Source of the DNA: Saprospiraceae bacterium | Lineage (GTDB): Bacteria; Bacteroidota; Bacteroidia; Chitinophagales; Saprospiraceae | Length of the DNA stretch: 64,000 nt | Assembly (NCBI GenBank): GCA_016716185.1 | Contig: JADJWV010000001.1 | Location: 124,001 to 188,000, forward strand | Direction: 5' to 3' | Part shown: positions 54,003 through 63,189 of the stretch, in pieces | Numbering within the stretch: position 1 is the stretch's first letter | Layout: every line of letters begins with the position of its first letter | Position numbers and translations under genes: made by a program | Notes under the pieces: generated by a model | The model's database searches: none | What the model was told of the DNA's origin: nothing | Seen by the model: only the letters and a program-made list of their open reading frames with translations

Positions 54003-55418
54003 CTATTTGCTTTTTTCTTTTTGCTTTACTTTAACACGTCTTTGACAATCATCACCTTTATACCAACTTGGAGCACAGGCACACATGGTGTTTATCTTCC
54101 TTTTATTTCGTTTGTTAATTTTTTCAACTGGAATGTTAAGGTCTAGCATTTTATCAAACGTTTGCTTCTTACTATCAAATGTAACATGCCCATCCAATGG
54201 TATGAGCCTTACTGCATTGGATTCTGGATTTCCTTTCAATTCAACGCGAAAATCAATACCTCCTTTAGCATATAAATTGAAATTTTCACTGAGACTGTCA
54301 TGGGGTATTAAAAAGCCCCTTTTAAAAAGAAATTCAATTGTTTGCCCTTGTCTTCTTCTTACTACAAATGTATCTGCTTGCGGTCTATAGCCACGCCTTG
54401 CTCCAAATCTATAGGCAAATACATCAACAGAATTTGCATTGATATTATTTGGCATTTTTAATGTAACTTTTACCGAATCCACAACAGAATTTCCACTATT
54501 TTGAAATTGAGCCCTGTACACACCAATATACCTATCCCTGCGTTTATGTACAGCTTTGTGATGATAAATACACATGAGCTTGATTAAATTGGGATCATGG
54601 CCAGCTCTTATCGTATCACTAATTGCTTGAACAGTAGACCCGTTGTTGCATACCAATTGAATTTCCGATTTAGAACCTAAATAATTCGTTGGGAGGTCCT
54701 CTTTAATCCGTAAATTAATAAAATGGTTTGAAGAGCTAATGGGAATATTAGAAATGGACCCTTGTAAAAAACTAGCCCCCGGTAATGGCTGAAAAGAAGC
54801 GCTGCTGAAGTTATTAAATACTTTAGAGTCCGTAAAAACTACAGGATCATAAGTAATATTAAAATAGCCATTGCCACAACTTTGCGTTGCTGCAGCTGGT
54901 ATGATTAAGACTACATCTTTTCCGCTTACAAAATCGTGATTTAATTGCATTGTATTAGACTGGGTAGTTTCAAACTCTAATAGCCGGCCACCGGAAGGAC
55001 TATTAATTCTAATCGATTCGGGCGGATCATCCTCCTCATAAATATTTGTGAGATACAAATACTTTATGTTTTTGGCGGATTTAATCTTGTACATTCTTTC
55101 ATTACTCGAAGCATCGGGCCACACACTTCCCTTATTAATATTTCTTGTATTATAAAAAGTCCCGTCTTCATAAATCACAAAGAAATCATTCCTTGGAACA
55201 AAACTATTTACTAGTTGGATTGGATAATCTACACTATCAATACCAAAAATATCATTATTGCAGAAAGTTGATAGTTGTTGTGAATAAACATTTGATTTGG
55301 TGTTCAGGTTATAACCTGTTTTTGCCATACTGTCTAAAACTAACCACTGATGGTCATAAGATTGTGATTTAACACTAATAACTACTAAAAAATAATAGAA
55401 AACAACTAAAATTCGCAT
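54003..55418 (-). CDS. Secreted protein of unknown function, paralog 2
   Basis: 471 residues with signal peptide MRILVVFYYFLVVISVKSQ. The N-terminal half matches paralog 1 (YDHQWLVLD, NDFFVIYEDGTFYNTRN, YLYLTNIYEEDDPPESIRI), and both have a middle segment with PNLIKLMCIYHHK / PNFIRVECIYKQK. The end is Cys-rich and then strongly basic (CACAPSWYKGDDCQRRV, KVKQKEKSK). It resembles the tail of paralog 1 in having a Cys cluster. No known domain; exported protein of unknown role, probably a gene duplication. Confidence 0.6.
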   Translation of the reverse strand: MRILVVFYYFLVVISVKSQSYDHQWLVLDSMAKTGYNLNTKSNVYSQQLSTFCNNDIFGIDSVDYPIQLVNSFVPRNDFFVIYEDGTFYNTRNINKGSVWPDASSNERMYKIKSAKNIKYLYLTNIYEEDDPPESIRINSPSGGRLLEFETTQSNTMQLNHDFVSGKDVVLIIPAAATQSCGNGYFNITYDPVVFTDSKVFNNFSSASFQPLPGASFLQGSISNIPISSSNHFINLRIKEDLPTNYLGSKSEIQLVCNNGSTVQAISDTIRAGHDPNLIKLMCIYHHKAVHKRRDRYIGVYRAQFQNSGNSVVDSVKVTLKMPNNINANSVDVFAYRFGARRGYRPQADTFVVRRRQGQTIEFLFKRGFLIPHDSLSENFNLYAKGGIDFRVELKGNPESNAVRLIPLDGHVTFDSKKQTFDKMLDLNIPVEKINKRNKRKINTMCACAPSWYKGDDCQRRVKVKQKEKSK

Positions 55419-55504
55419 ATGCTAAGATTTAAATTTATCTTATTCTAAAAAAATCTAAACTCTTCCAACAAAACCTGATAACATAATCCAATATGATTTA
55501 TCCA

Positions 55505-58009
55505 TTAATAATAATCTTCCCCATACCCCACAAACCCAGCCCAGTAATAGGGATGTTTTTTTTCAAATCCAGCTTGCTTCCAATAATGTACTTTAGCTTC
55601 GTTGAGAGCAGCAGAAATTGATAAACCGGCTTTCAGGTTCTGGTAAAAGCGAATCATGACCGCGGCGGTAGACTTATCGTTGACTGCCCACAAAGACATG
55701 ATTACCGATGCGGCTCCGGCTTCGCGAAATGTTTTTCCAAGACTGCGCAATCCTTCTCCGTATTCCCATTCCCCCAAACCCGTTTCGCAGGCACTTAAGA
55801 CCACCATGTCCCAGGGTTGGTAATAACCACTCAACAATTCCAATTCCAGGCGATTGTTCGCTCCGGGTAGCACTAAATAAGCTTCCGGGCCTTCTGCCTT
55901 TGCATGGCCGGAATAATGGATCTTCGTCGCTTTGCGCATACCATTTAGCAATGTGTTAATATCCGAACTTGTGTCAACGATGACTCCGTTCCGATACAAT
56001 TGCTGAAGTCCACTTACTTCTTCTTGTGTATAGCTCAAGGCATAAGCGTTACCACGACTGGCTAATAAATTTTCTACGAGATGTGCAGGATCGGGAGGTA
56101 TTGGATACTGGGGATGTATGACGTAAATCGCATCATTGGCGGTTTTCTTCTTCGGTAATACTGCTTCCCGGTAGCTGAATGCATAATCCAAGATACAGTC
56201 TTCCATCAGGTAACGTCCAGCAGGTTGCAACAAGGCGTCAAAGGGAATCAATTGAATTTCCGCATCAGCAATGATTTTGATATTTTTTGGAATTGACCGG
56301 ACTTCTTTTGGCATAAGATAGAGAAACAATTCCCTAAGCACCGTCTGGTATTCTGTGTTGTTGGGTTCCCTGCAACAAGAAAACCATTGCCTGAGCAAAC
56401 TATCCAAAGTAGCATAAGGCCCCAGTGATTCAAAATAGAGGCTGCCGTTCAAAGAGGCAAAAACATATACTTTATTCCGGTCGGTGTGATACTCCAAATA
56501 ATGCTCCGGCTGAACAATTTGAATTTCACAGTTTGATCGACTTCCTAAATAATGTTGCTTAACCCGGTTGCATTTCACCAATTCATTGAACACGAACCCT
56601 TCTTCATAACCTGGATTACGACGATTCAGCTTGAGCCTGATTTCATATTCCTGCCAGGCTCTGAAATTTTTCCTTCGAACATCTGTTAGTTTTTCAAATG
56701 CGCACGCTCGCTGTGCTTTTTCCTGCTGTAACAGCCCTTTAGATGCGTCTAAAAACAATCGCGCATATTCCATGATGGTTTGCCGGTCTCCACCTGTTTT
56801 TTTCCATTCCGCCAATTGCGCAATGGCCCGATCTACCAACTTCCTATTGTATGAAATGATGGTCAGTTTGCTGTTGTCGGACAATAATTCATTCCTGATT
56901 TGCCCGTATCCGAAGATAGACCAATAACAATAACGTATGGATTGCTCCAACCAAGCTTCACAAGGCTCCAGTTGATGTAGCTTCGTAAAATACGATGAAC
57001 TGATTTCAAACAACTCTGAATAGGTATTGTCATCCAATGTCGTGTCGGGTAATTGCCGGAATTCCAAACTTGTGACTTCCGGCCAATAATAATTCATGGC
57101 TTCCACCAAACGCCTCTTGCATTGCTCCAGATTTCCCTGGTCGAGATACATTCTGGCCCAACTGATATTGCATTTTATATAATCCCGGTCTTTGTCTTCA
57201 ATAAAATAATTTTGTGCCTCTTCAAAATATTTCTCAGACAGTTTCCAAAATTTAATTTTATGGTTATACTTTGCCAGTACTGTGCAGAGCATGAAATGAT
57301 TCTCTTTTTCTTTATCTAATGTAGTCTGTTTGAATATTTTCTGCCCTTCACGAATGAAATGATTTGCCATACCTAGCGAATCTTCATCGAGGTAATTTGA
57401 AGCCAATTCCATGGCATTTGCAAACATTCCTTGTCCATGATTGATTTTTTTTGCCAGATTAAATCCTTTCAATGCATACTGCTTAGATCTGCTCAAATCC
57501 CCTTTACTGGCGTACAACCTGGCGATGTTGGTGTAGTTCCTCGTCAAACTATCAAAAAAATTTTGATGTTCCAAGGCTTCGGCAGTCAGCTGATGAAAAT
57601 ATAATGATTCATCCAATTCATCTTTCCTGTTGTAAATATTTCCCAACTCATTCTCAACGTACCAACACCAGCGGTCAAGACAAAATTTATCAGAGACATA
57701 AGCGTGTGCTTTAAGAAAAGTCTGAAGTGCCTGTTCCCATTTATTTAAATTTCTGAAACGATTGCCTAAATACATATGTGCCCTCCTCATTAAGGAATCC
57801 GGGGCCTTGCTTTGTTCCATCCAAAACAAAGAATGCAGGGCCTCCTTATGCATCCTGTCATCAAAAACAGAATCGGGGATTCCTTTCCAAATTTTATTGA
57901 GTTTCGAAACATATGCTAACCATGCTCCTGAATCTCGAAGGGCACACAGCGCATCGAAATTGGCCGGGGTGTATTGAGATTTTAAAGTCATACTGAAAAG
58001 TATACCCAT
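55505..58009 (-). CDS. CHAT-domain (caspase-like) protein with TPR repeats
   Basis: About 834 residues from the ATG at 58009 (MGILFSMTLKSQYTPA), with a likely signal peptide. The ORF runs upstream to 58198, but a promoter-like sequence lies inside that part and it would overlap the divergent sigma gene, so the shorter start is preferred. Residues 50-400 are TPR-like helices (YTNIARLYASKGDLSRSKQY, ANAMELASNYLDEDSLGMAN). The C-terminal CHAT domain has catalytic His702 (IHYSGHA) and Cys741 (LSACETGLGEWEYGEG), then SVIMSLWAVNDKST. CHAT proteins are caspase-like proteases; TPR-CHAT proteins can act with an RNA-guided complex or a sigma factor. Its divergent neighbours are a sigma factor and a membrane TPR protein. 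Confidence 0.88.
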   Translation of the reverse strand: MGILFSMTLKSQYTPANFDALCALRDSGAWLAYVSKLNKIWKGIPDSVFDDRMHKEALHSLFWMEQSKAPDSLMRRAHMYLGNRFRNLNKWEQALQTFLKAHAYVSDKFCLDRWCWYVENELGNIYNRKDELDESLYFHQLTAEALEHQNFFDSLTRNYTNIARLYASKGDLSRSKQYALKGFNLAKKINHGQGMFANAMELASNYLDEDSLGMANHFIREGQKIFKQTTLDKEKENHFMLCTVLAKYNHKIKFWKLSEKYFEEAQNYFIEDKDRDYIKCNISWARMYLDQGNLEQCKRRLVEAMNYYWPEVTSLEFRQLPDTTLDDNTYSELFEISSSYFTKLHQLEPCEAWLEQSIRYCYWSIFGYGQIRNELLSDNSKLTIISYNRKLVDRAIAQLAEWKKTGGDRQTIMEYARLFLDASKGLLQQEKAQRACAFEKLTDVRRKNFRAWQEYEIRLKLNRRNPGYEEGFVFNELVKCNRVKQHYLGSRSNCEIQIVQPEHYLEYHTDRNKVYVFASLNGSLYFESLGPYATLDSLLRQWFSCCREPNNTEYQTVLRELFLYLMPKEVRSIPKNIKIIADAEIQLIPFDALLQPAGRYLMEDCILDYAFSYREAVLPKKKTANDAIYVIHPQYPIPPDPAHLVENLLASRGNAYALSYTQEEVSGLQQLYRNGVIVDTSSDINTLLNGMRKATKIHYSGHAKAEGPEAYLVLPGANNRLELELLSGYYQPWDMVVLSACETGLGEWEYGEGLRSLGKTFREAGAASVIMSLWAVNDKSTAAVMIRFYQNLKAGLSISAALNEAKVHYWKQAGFEKKHPYYWAGFVGYGEDYY

Positions 58010-58059
58010 TACGATTGGGGCCAATTTGGAAAATGGGGGCACGTTGCGGTTATCTGGTT

Positions 58060-58091
58060 CAAATTTAACAATTATTTGAAGTTTGTGCAAT
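58060..58091 (-). promoter_or_regulatory. Putative promoter of the CHAT gene
   Basis: On the minus strand TTG (58088-58090), 20 bases, TAAATTTG (58060-58067), an exact TAnnTTTG match, 51 bases before the ATG at 58009. It supports that start. Confidence 0.6.
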
Positions 58092-58105
58092 ATTTTCTCC
58101 GGACT

Positions 58106-58136
58106 TTTGTCATTGGGGTAACTTATTCTATTTTTG
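58106..58136 (+). promoter_or_regulatory. Putative promoter of the sigma factor gene
   Basis: TTTG (58106-58109), 19 bases, TATTTTTG (58129-58136): a full match to the Bacteroidota consensus, 24 bases before the GTG start at 58161. Confidence 0.65.
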
Positions 58137-58160
58137 ATTTCACATTGCATATAGTAAAGC

Positions 58161-58742
58161 GTGAGTCTTGAAGAAATCATCGAGGGTATCCGTGGCACGG
58201 AACGTCAACGTGCCCATGTGGTAAAGGTTTTATATCAGGACCATACTTTATTTGAATCGATCCGGATCTATATACAGGGACATTACGGCACGGAAGAGGA
58301 TGTGCAGGTGGTCTTTGATGACATGATCGTTCAACTCATTAAAACGGTGTTTACCAATCGTGATTTTACCATCCAGGGCCCCATAAATGCATATTTGATG
58401 GGAATTGCCAAACATCTTTGGTATGCCGAAAGCCGAAAAAGAATGAACCGAATACCCACTGCCTCGCTTGAAAATTTCGATCCATTAGAGGATGAAGCTA
58501 CACCCGAACAATCCTTGATGAACCGGGAAAGGGCAAAAACTCTAAACAGCATTTTATCTTCCATTGGTAAAAATTGCAGGGAGGTGCTCATGTTCTGGGC
58601 AAATGGCTATCGCATGGATGAAATTGCCCAGCGCTTGGGCTATCAAAGCGAAGGAATGGCCCGAAAGAAAAAAAGCATCTGCCTCAAAGAATTGTTGCTC
58701 CTTGTTGAATCTAATCCACAATTAAAGTCTGAACTCAATTGA
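58161..58742 (+). CDS. Sigma-70 family (ECF-like) RNA polymerase sigma factor
   Basis: 193 residues, starting with GTG (MSLEEIIEGIRGTERQRA); no ATG is near and the promoter fits. Region 2 is seen in FDDMIVQLIKTVFTNRDF and AYLMGIAKHLWYAESRKRM; region 4 in LSSIGKNCREVLMFWANGYRMDEIAQRLGYQS, a helix-turn-helix. It would redirect RNA polymerase to a small set of promoters. The next gene starts with an overlap (TGATG) and encodes a membrane TPR protein, the expected place of an anti-sigma factor. Its divergent neighbour is the CHAT-TPR protein. Confidence 0.85.
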   Translation: MSLEEIIEGIRGTERQRAHVVKVLYQDHTLFESIRIYIQGHYGTEEDVQVVFDDMIVQLIKTVFTNRDFTIQGPINAYLMGIAKHLWYAESRKRMNRIPTASLENFDPLEDEATPEQSLMNRERAKTLNSILSSIGKNCREVLMFWANGYRMDEIAQRLGYQSEGMARKKKSICLKELLLLVESNPQLKSELN

Positions 58743-59470
58743 TGTACGATCCTTACGAACATATTGAAGAATATTTAAAACAAACTTTGAACGAAGAAGA
58801 ATTCCGGCGTTTTGAAGAATACTTGTCGAAAGATCCAGGTTTACAAACTGCCATTTCTAATTTTCCTCATGCGCAAAAATTAGCGCAATCACTGATTGAA
58901 ATAGAAACTCGGAATCAACTGCAAATGCTCAGAAAATCATCAGATGGTTCCCCTATAAAGTGGTATATCCTCCTGGCTTTATTATTATTGTCCATCTTAA
59001 CATCCATTTGGTATATGAAAGAAAAAAACAAAATGGATGAACCCGAACCGCCTGATCAAATATTTGCTGCCTTGTATGAAGCTCCTGCCCATCAAAGCAA
59101 CAGAAATGCTTCCGACCTCCGTAATCTGCTGGATTCCGCCATCTATTATTTTGATTTGCAACAAGATCAAAACAGTTACCACTTATTCTCCAGAATCTTG
59201 TCCAAAGACAGCCTTCATGTTCAAGCCAATCGATATTTAGGTCATTTGGAACTAAAGAAAAAGAATTATAAAGAAGCGTATGATTATTTTCAGCGAGTCT
59301 ATTCAATAAATGAGGAACCTTTTGCATCAGAAGCCTTGTACTTGCTCAGCGTGATCGCCTTTTTTGAAAACGATTTGGAAAATGCCCGCTCATTATTCAA
59401 TCAGCTAAAATCAAGAAGCTACCTTCCCGGACAAAATAAAATGGAATTGATGGAGAAATTATTGAAATAA
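58742..59470 (+). CDS. Membrane-anchored TPR protein, possible anti-sigma factor
   Basis: About 242 residues from the ATG at 58742, which overlaps the stop of the sigma gene by one base (TGATG). Residues 1-70 are a helical cytoplasmic part (EHIEEYLKQTLNEEEFRRFEEYL) resembling zinc-less anti-sigma N-termini. A single membrane helix follows (WYILLALLLLSILTSIWYM). The outer part has TPR-like repeats (LDSAIYYFDLQQDQNSYHL, GHLELKKKNYKEAYDYFQRV). Topology fits a sigma-holding membrane protein whose outside part could be cut by a protease. The neighbouring CHAT-TPR protein is a candidate. This link is inference. Confidence 0.7.
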   Translation: MYDPYEHIEEYLKQTLNEEEFRRFEEYLSKDPGLQTAISNFPHAQKLAQSLIEIETRNQLQMLRKSSDGSPIKWYILLALLLLSILTSIWYMKEKNKMDEPEPPDQIFAALYEAPAHQSNRNASDLRNLLDSAIYYFDLQQDQNSYHLFSRILSKDSLHVQANRYLGHLELKKKNYKEAYDYFQRVYSINEEPFASEALYLLSVIAFFENDLENARSLFNQLKSRSYLPGQNKMELMEKLLK

Positions 59471-59528
59471 TGAACCTGGAAATGAACACCCTAGAGTGGC
59501 TTTAATCAACTGCAGGCAATTTTAATTT

Positions 59529-59852
59529 TCACTTAAAGCGTTTTTCCAATCGCGGCCCCACAAAAATGACCCAGGTCGAAAAATCTTCACTAAAATCCAC
59601 AAAGCGATGTTCTTCATAAGCCGGTACAAAGAAAAAATCACCCGGCCCGAAGCTTTGCGTTTTTCCGGAATGCTCAAAATTCCCACTTCCCTGCAGGATG
59701 ATGTATATTTCATCCCGGTCATGGGGTGTTTGATGATCCCGATCTATTGGTCGGTAAATTTCCACTGAAAACGAGTCTTTTTTTAATAATTCGAGGAACA
59801 ATTGCCGGCTCTCTTTCAATGCAGCCAAGGCTTCATTTGCGGAAATTTTCAT
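59529..59852 (-). CDS. Cupin-domain protein
   Basis: About 107 residues from the ATG at 59852 (MKISANEALAAL); a start at 59888 would add twelve residues. A single cupin barrel, with HDRDEIYIILQGSGNFEHSG as motif 1 (His-x3-Glu metal site, one His replaced) and PGDFFFVPAYEEHRFVDF as motif 2 with its Glu and His. Cupins of this size bind a metal and act as enzymes or sugar/ligand binders. No partner is visible; the disrupted methyltransferase follows at a short distance. Confidence 0.75.
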   Translation of the reverse strand: MKISANEALAALKESRQLFLELLKKDSFSVEIYRPIDRDHQTPHDRDEIYIILQGSGNFEHSGKTQSFGPGDFFFVPAYEEHRFVDFSEDFSTWVIFVGPRLEKRFK

Positions 59853-60599
59853 GTTAATGAAGTTTTTTTTGTAATGAATGATTTGCAATTCAGCAGGTCC
59901 ATCAAATGTTTGTATTTAATGTTCCATATTCCCCATCCTCAAATACACCGGAAACCAAAGTGTTCTCTTTTCTCCGTCCGGCCAATATTTTTGTAATGCT
60001 CTCTTGAAGCGTTCTATTGGAGAATTTTCATTATTTTTTTCTTGCGGATTTATTTGATAATAAGATCCCCATGCACTCCAGGAATTCAAATACCCTAACA
60101 ACTGTTCGTGATTCCATTCAACTTCCATCCTGAATTCTGCCTTGAGCTGGCCACCAAACGGAAACGGAATGGTCTGCAGTTTGTCTTCTATGTACTTTCG
60201 TTCAGAAGCCCAATAGGGCCCTAAAACATCCTGATATAAATACCCTATTTGCTCATCTATAGCATCATTAACGCGAATGTTTTCATAAACCCAGATGGCA
60301 ATAACTCCTCCCGGCTTTAAGACGCGTAGTACCTGTTTATAAAACTTTTCAAAATCAAACCAATGAATGGCCTGAGCGACCGTCACCAGATCAAAACTTT
60401 GATCAGCTGCACTGCATTCTTCTCCGGTTTCACATTTGTATTTAATATTATCCAATTTTGCGGCGTAACTGAGTTGTTCTTTGCTCAGGTCTGTTGCATA
60501 AACCTCTTTGAATTTGTGTGCAAGCTGCTGCGCCACCTGACCGTTGCCGGTTCCACAATCCCAACAAGCCTCAAATTGTTTACAGCGCTTATAAATAAA

Positions 60600-61861
60600 G
60601 GGGACTTCTATTTATTAAAAAAGTTCGTTTCATTTGTTCAAATGATATTCATTTAAACTTCAAAGGCTACAATGGAGCTTTTGCAAGCAAGGTTTTTCAA
60701 CAATTTCGATTCGGTTTTCAACAATTTCGTGAATTTATTTGTGATTTTTCAGTTCCGGGCACACTATGCCCATGCTACTTTTCTTTTTAGTTGGATAATC
60801 CAGAATAAATTATATGTTATGTTTGTCAGTCCAATTTGAAAAGAAGATCTTACTTTACCTATGCATCGTAATTTCATTTTTCCAAACATCGTGGTGATAC
60901 AACCAAATACATGTTCAACTCGTGCACGTGTTCTTGATAAGTTCGTATTTCTGTCTTGCTCCCTGTCGTTTAATGGACGGTTTCTTCTTCCTTTCTGATT
61001 TATACAAGGTATCATCCCTTTCTTCCGGATTCGTTCTCGGAAATCCCAGCTTGCCGAATCTCCATATAAGCGTTTTCCTTTATCCCGTTTTTCTATCAAT
61101 ACATCCGTCATTTCACCATCATAAACATTCGCAGGGGTTATTTCATAGTTGGTAATCAGTTTGGTGTTTTTATCGATCTTCACATGATCTTTATAGCCGT
61201 AGGCTTTGCGATTATGGTGCTTTACCCAGCGGGCATCGGAATCTTTTTGTCTTCCAATATTTGGGTTGTCCTCCCATTCTTGTGGTATTTGCCCATTCTT
61301 TATTAAGTCATTATCCTCTTTACTATTGCGGTTAATTTCGCTTTCTACAATATGAGCATCTACAATACTACCCTTATTTATTATTACCCTATTCTGGTGT
61401 AATAGTTGATCCAGTTTTTTGAATAACCTTTTATCCGCCTTCTTTAAACTCAATTCATTCTTGAACGACCAGATTGTTCTTGCGTCAGGAATCTGATCCG
61501 TTCCTCGTATTCCTAAAAATAATTTAAAACTTGTCCGGTCTGCTATTTGGAATTCCATTGATTCATCACTTAAATCATATATTCTTTGAACAATTAATAA
61601 CTTGAACATCATCACTACATCATAAGATGGCCTGCCGGGACCTTCTCCCGTTCTTTTAACAATTTTTTCCAGCTCCTTTCGAAAATATTCAAATCTGATG
61701 TAATCGTTAAGCTTAGCTAATGGATCTTTATCAAAAGAACGAAGTTTTTCAACAAGCGCATCCCACTCAAATAGCTCAAGTTGTTGCTTTGGTGTAATGA
61801 TTTTGGCCATATAGAATTTTTCCCAAAAGATAGGTATTTTTATGAATATTTAGAAGTCCCC
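60600..61861. mobile_element. IS5-family insertion sequence, complete
   Basis: 1262 bp. The ends are inverted: GGGGACTTCTATTTATT at 60600 and, read from the other end, GGGGACTTCTAAATATT at 61861, with two mismatches. The flanks carry a 4-bp direct repeat TAAA (60596-60599 and 61862-61865). It holds one transposase gene and interrupts a methyltransferase gene. Exact repair of the target reading frame on removal indicates a recent insertion. Confidence 0.92.
60764..61810 (-). CDS. IS5-family transposase
   Basis: 348 residues, intact. N-terminal DUF772-like part (RFEYFRKELEKIVKRTG, GPGRPSYDVVMMFKLLIVQ) and the DDE catalytic core: first Asp in IVDAHIVESEI, second in KRLYGDSASWDF, Glu in RTRARVEHVFG. 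It would excise and insert the element that bears it. It lies inside the IS and is read in the same direction as the disrupted methyltransferase. Confidence 0.93.
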   Translation of the reverse strand: MAKIITPKQQLELFEWDALVEKLRSFDKDPLAKLNDYIRFEYFRKELEKIVKRTGEGPGRPSYDVVMMFKLLIVQRIYDLSDESMEFQIADRTSFKLFLGIRGTDQIPDARTIWSFKNELSLKKADKRLFKKLDQLLHQNRVIINKGSIVDAHIVESEINRNSKEDNDLIKNGQIPQEWEDNPNIGRQKDSDARWVKHHNRKAYGYKDHVKIDKNTKLITNYEITPANVYDGEMTDVLIEKRDKGKRLYGDSASWDFRERIRKKGMIPCINQKGRRNRPLNDREQDRNTNLSRTRARVEHVFGCITTMFGKMKLRCIGKVRSSFQIGLTNITYNLFWIIQLKRKVAWA

Positions 61862-61954
61862 TAAATTCAAAAAGCTGCAAGGGATAATGCGGTCTGTACC
61901 TGGAATAAATTGCTGCACTGATACTGAATAAATCTTTGGAATTCATATCACTTT

Positions 61955-62836
61955 CTATAATATCTTCCTCCTTTTAAACCAGAAATAGATGACAATTACC
62001 ACTGTGGCCATCAAACCCAGGGATAAAAAGTAACCTTTTGGCCACTTCAATTCAGGCATATTATCAAAATTCATTCCGTACACACCTACAATAAATGTAA
62101 GCGGAAGAAAAAATGCAGAAAAAACCGTAAGTAGTTTCATCACATCATTGCTTCGCTGGGTCGTAATCGATAAATAAGTATTTAAAAGGTTGAGCGAATC
62201 GTCCATGATCTCGTCATAAGTGAGAATTGAATGCGTGAGTTTGTCGCGGATGTCCTGAAGTCTGGTCTGGTAGGATTGTTTTATATCAAATTGGTTGAGT
62301 ACGTTTTGAGTAAGTATTAATAACTTTCTTCCAATGCGGGCCTTGATTTTTTGAAAATACAAATCTTCCAGTGAAATCTGTGAAGATTTCTTCAAAAATA
62401 AAGTCCTTTCAAACTGGTCAATGCGATCAGCCTGATTTTTTAAAGGAGCATCAAATGAATGAACCATTTCAAAAGCAATATCAAGAAATAGTTCCTGTGG
62501 ATGCTGATAGTCGGGTTTTTCAATACTTAAAAATGAAAACTCTTTTCTATGAATGGTTATCAATAAATCTTCCTTTAAGAAAAAAGCAATTTTATTGGAG
62601 ATTTCACTGTGCTTTGTAATCCGGTCGCCAGCCAATGCCGTAAAAGACCTCAAAATGATAAATGTATATTTTTCAAGCTTTTCCAATTTAGGCAAATGCC
62701 CGTGCTGCAGGCTATCGTTCACGAGGTTTATATCCAGTAAAAACTCCGAAGCAAGCTCTTTTAACTCTGGTTTTCCGGGATTTACAAAGTCTATCCATTT
62801 AAACGAAGAAAAAGTTTTCTCTTTTCTAGCCGACAT
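61955..62836 (-). CDS. corA: CorA family magnesium/cobalt transporter
   Basis: 293 residues. The cytoplasmic N-terminal domain is followed by a long stalk helix and two C-terminal membrane helices, with the signature YGMNFDNMPEL (GMN at 254-256) between them. CorA forms a pentamer in the inner membrane and conducts Mg2+ or Co2+. The gene starts eight bases beyond the reconstructed 5' end of the methyltransferase, on the same strand, so the two may have been cotranscribed. Confidence 0.92.
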   Translation of the reverse strand: MSARKEKTFSSFKWIDFVNPGKPELKELASEFLLDINLVNDSLQHGHLPKLEKLEKYTFIILRSFTALAGDRITKHSEISNKIAFFLKEDLLITIHRKEFSFLSIEKPDYQHPQELFLDIAFEMVHSFDAPLKNQADRIDQFERTLFLKKSSQISLEDLYFQKIKARIGRKLLILTQNVLNQFDIKQSYQTRLQDIRDKLTHSILTYDEIMDDSLNLLNTYLSITTQRSNDVMKLLTVFSAFFLPLTFIVGVYGMNFDNMPELKWPKGYFLSLGLMATVVIVIYFWFKRRKIL

Positions 62837-62887
62837 CCTTTCTCGATTTCTTAAAATCCAAAGTTAGTTAATTGTAAAAAAAAATTC

Positions 62888-62990
62888 AGCTTTTCGTTTA
62901 TAGAAACTCTCTGCGCTCTTTGCGAAAAACTCCGCGTTCTCTGCGGTTAAACACGGGACATCATATTCTACTCAGCTCTCTTTAATGAAA
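62888..62990. repeat. 103-bp direct repeat, copy 1
   Basis: Starts AGCTTTTCGTTTATAG and contains TCTGCGGTTAAACACG. It is repeated at 63082-63184 with a few mismatches. The region 62837-63189 has no gene. The stretch between the copies carries a related word in reverse (AACCGCAAAGGAGG). Confidence 0.85.
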
Positions 62991-63081
62991 ATGTACATTT
63001 TTTCAACCGCAAAGGAGGATGAGAAGGCGCAGAGGGCGCCGGGAATCTTGGGTTAACTTCATATCCCTTCTTTGAAAATTA

Positions 63082-63184
63082 AGCTTTTCGTTTATAGAAA
63101 CTCTTTGCGCTCTTTGCGAAAAACTTAGCGTTCTCTGCGGTTAAACACGAGACATCTTATTCTACTCAGCTCTCATTTATGAAA
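63082..63184. repeat. 103-bp direct repeat, copy 2
   Basis: Second copy, 194 bases after the first. It ends just before the stop of the P-type ATPase gene. Confidence 0.85.
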
Positions 63185-63189
63185 TTAGC

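Larger units (their letters stand above)
59916..61946 (-). pseudogene. SAM-dependent methyltransferase gene disrupted by an IS element
   Basis: The two parts lie on either side of the IS at 60600-61861. The 5' part runs from an ATG at 61946 (MNSKDLFSISAAIYSRYRPHY) to ...LQLFEF; the 3' part continues with IYKRCKQFEACWDCGTGNGQ, the SAM-binding motif, then VYATDLSKEQL and FDLVTVAQAIHWFD. Removing the IS and one copy of the TAAA duplication restores a continuous reading through LFEF-IYKRC. The intact protein would be about 256 residues, a class I methyltransferase. The 206-residue frame from 60536 downstream lacks most of the SAM-binding loop, so the gene is probably inactive. Confidence 0.9.

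Noticed and set aside
58010..58198. Longer N-terminus of the CHAT protein
   Set aside because: It would contain the gene's own promoter and overlap the divergent sigma gene; MGILFSM at 58009 begins a signal-like segment.
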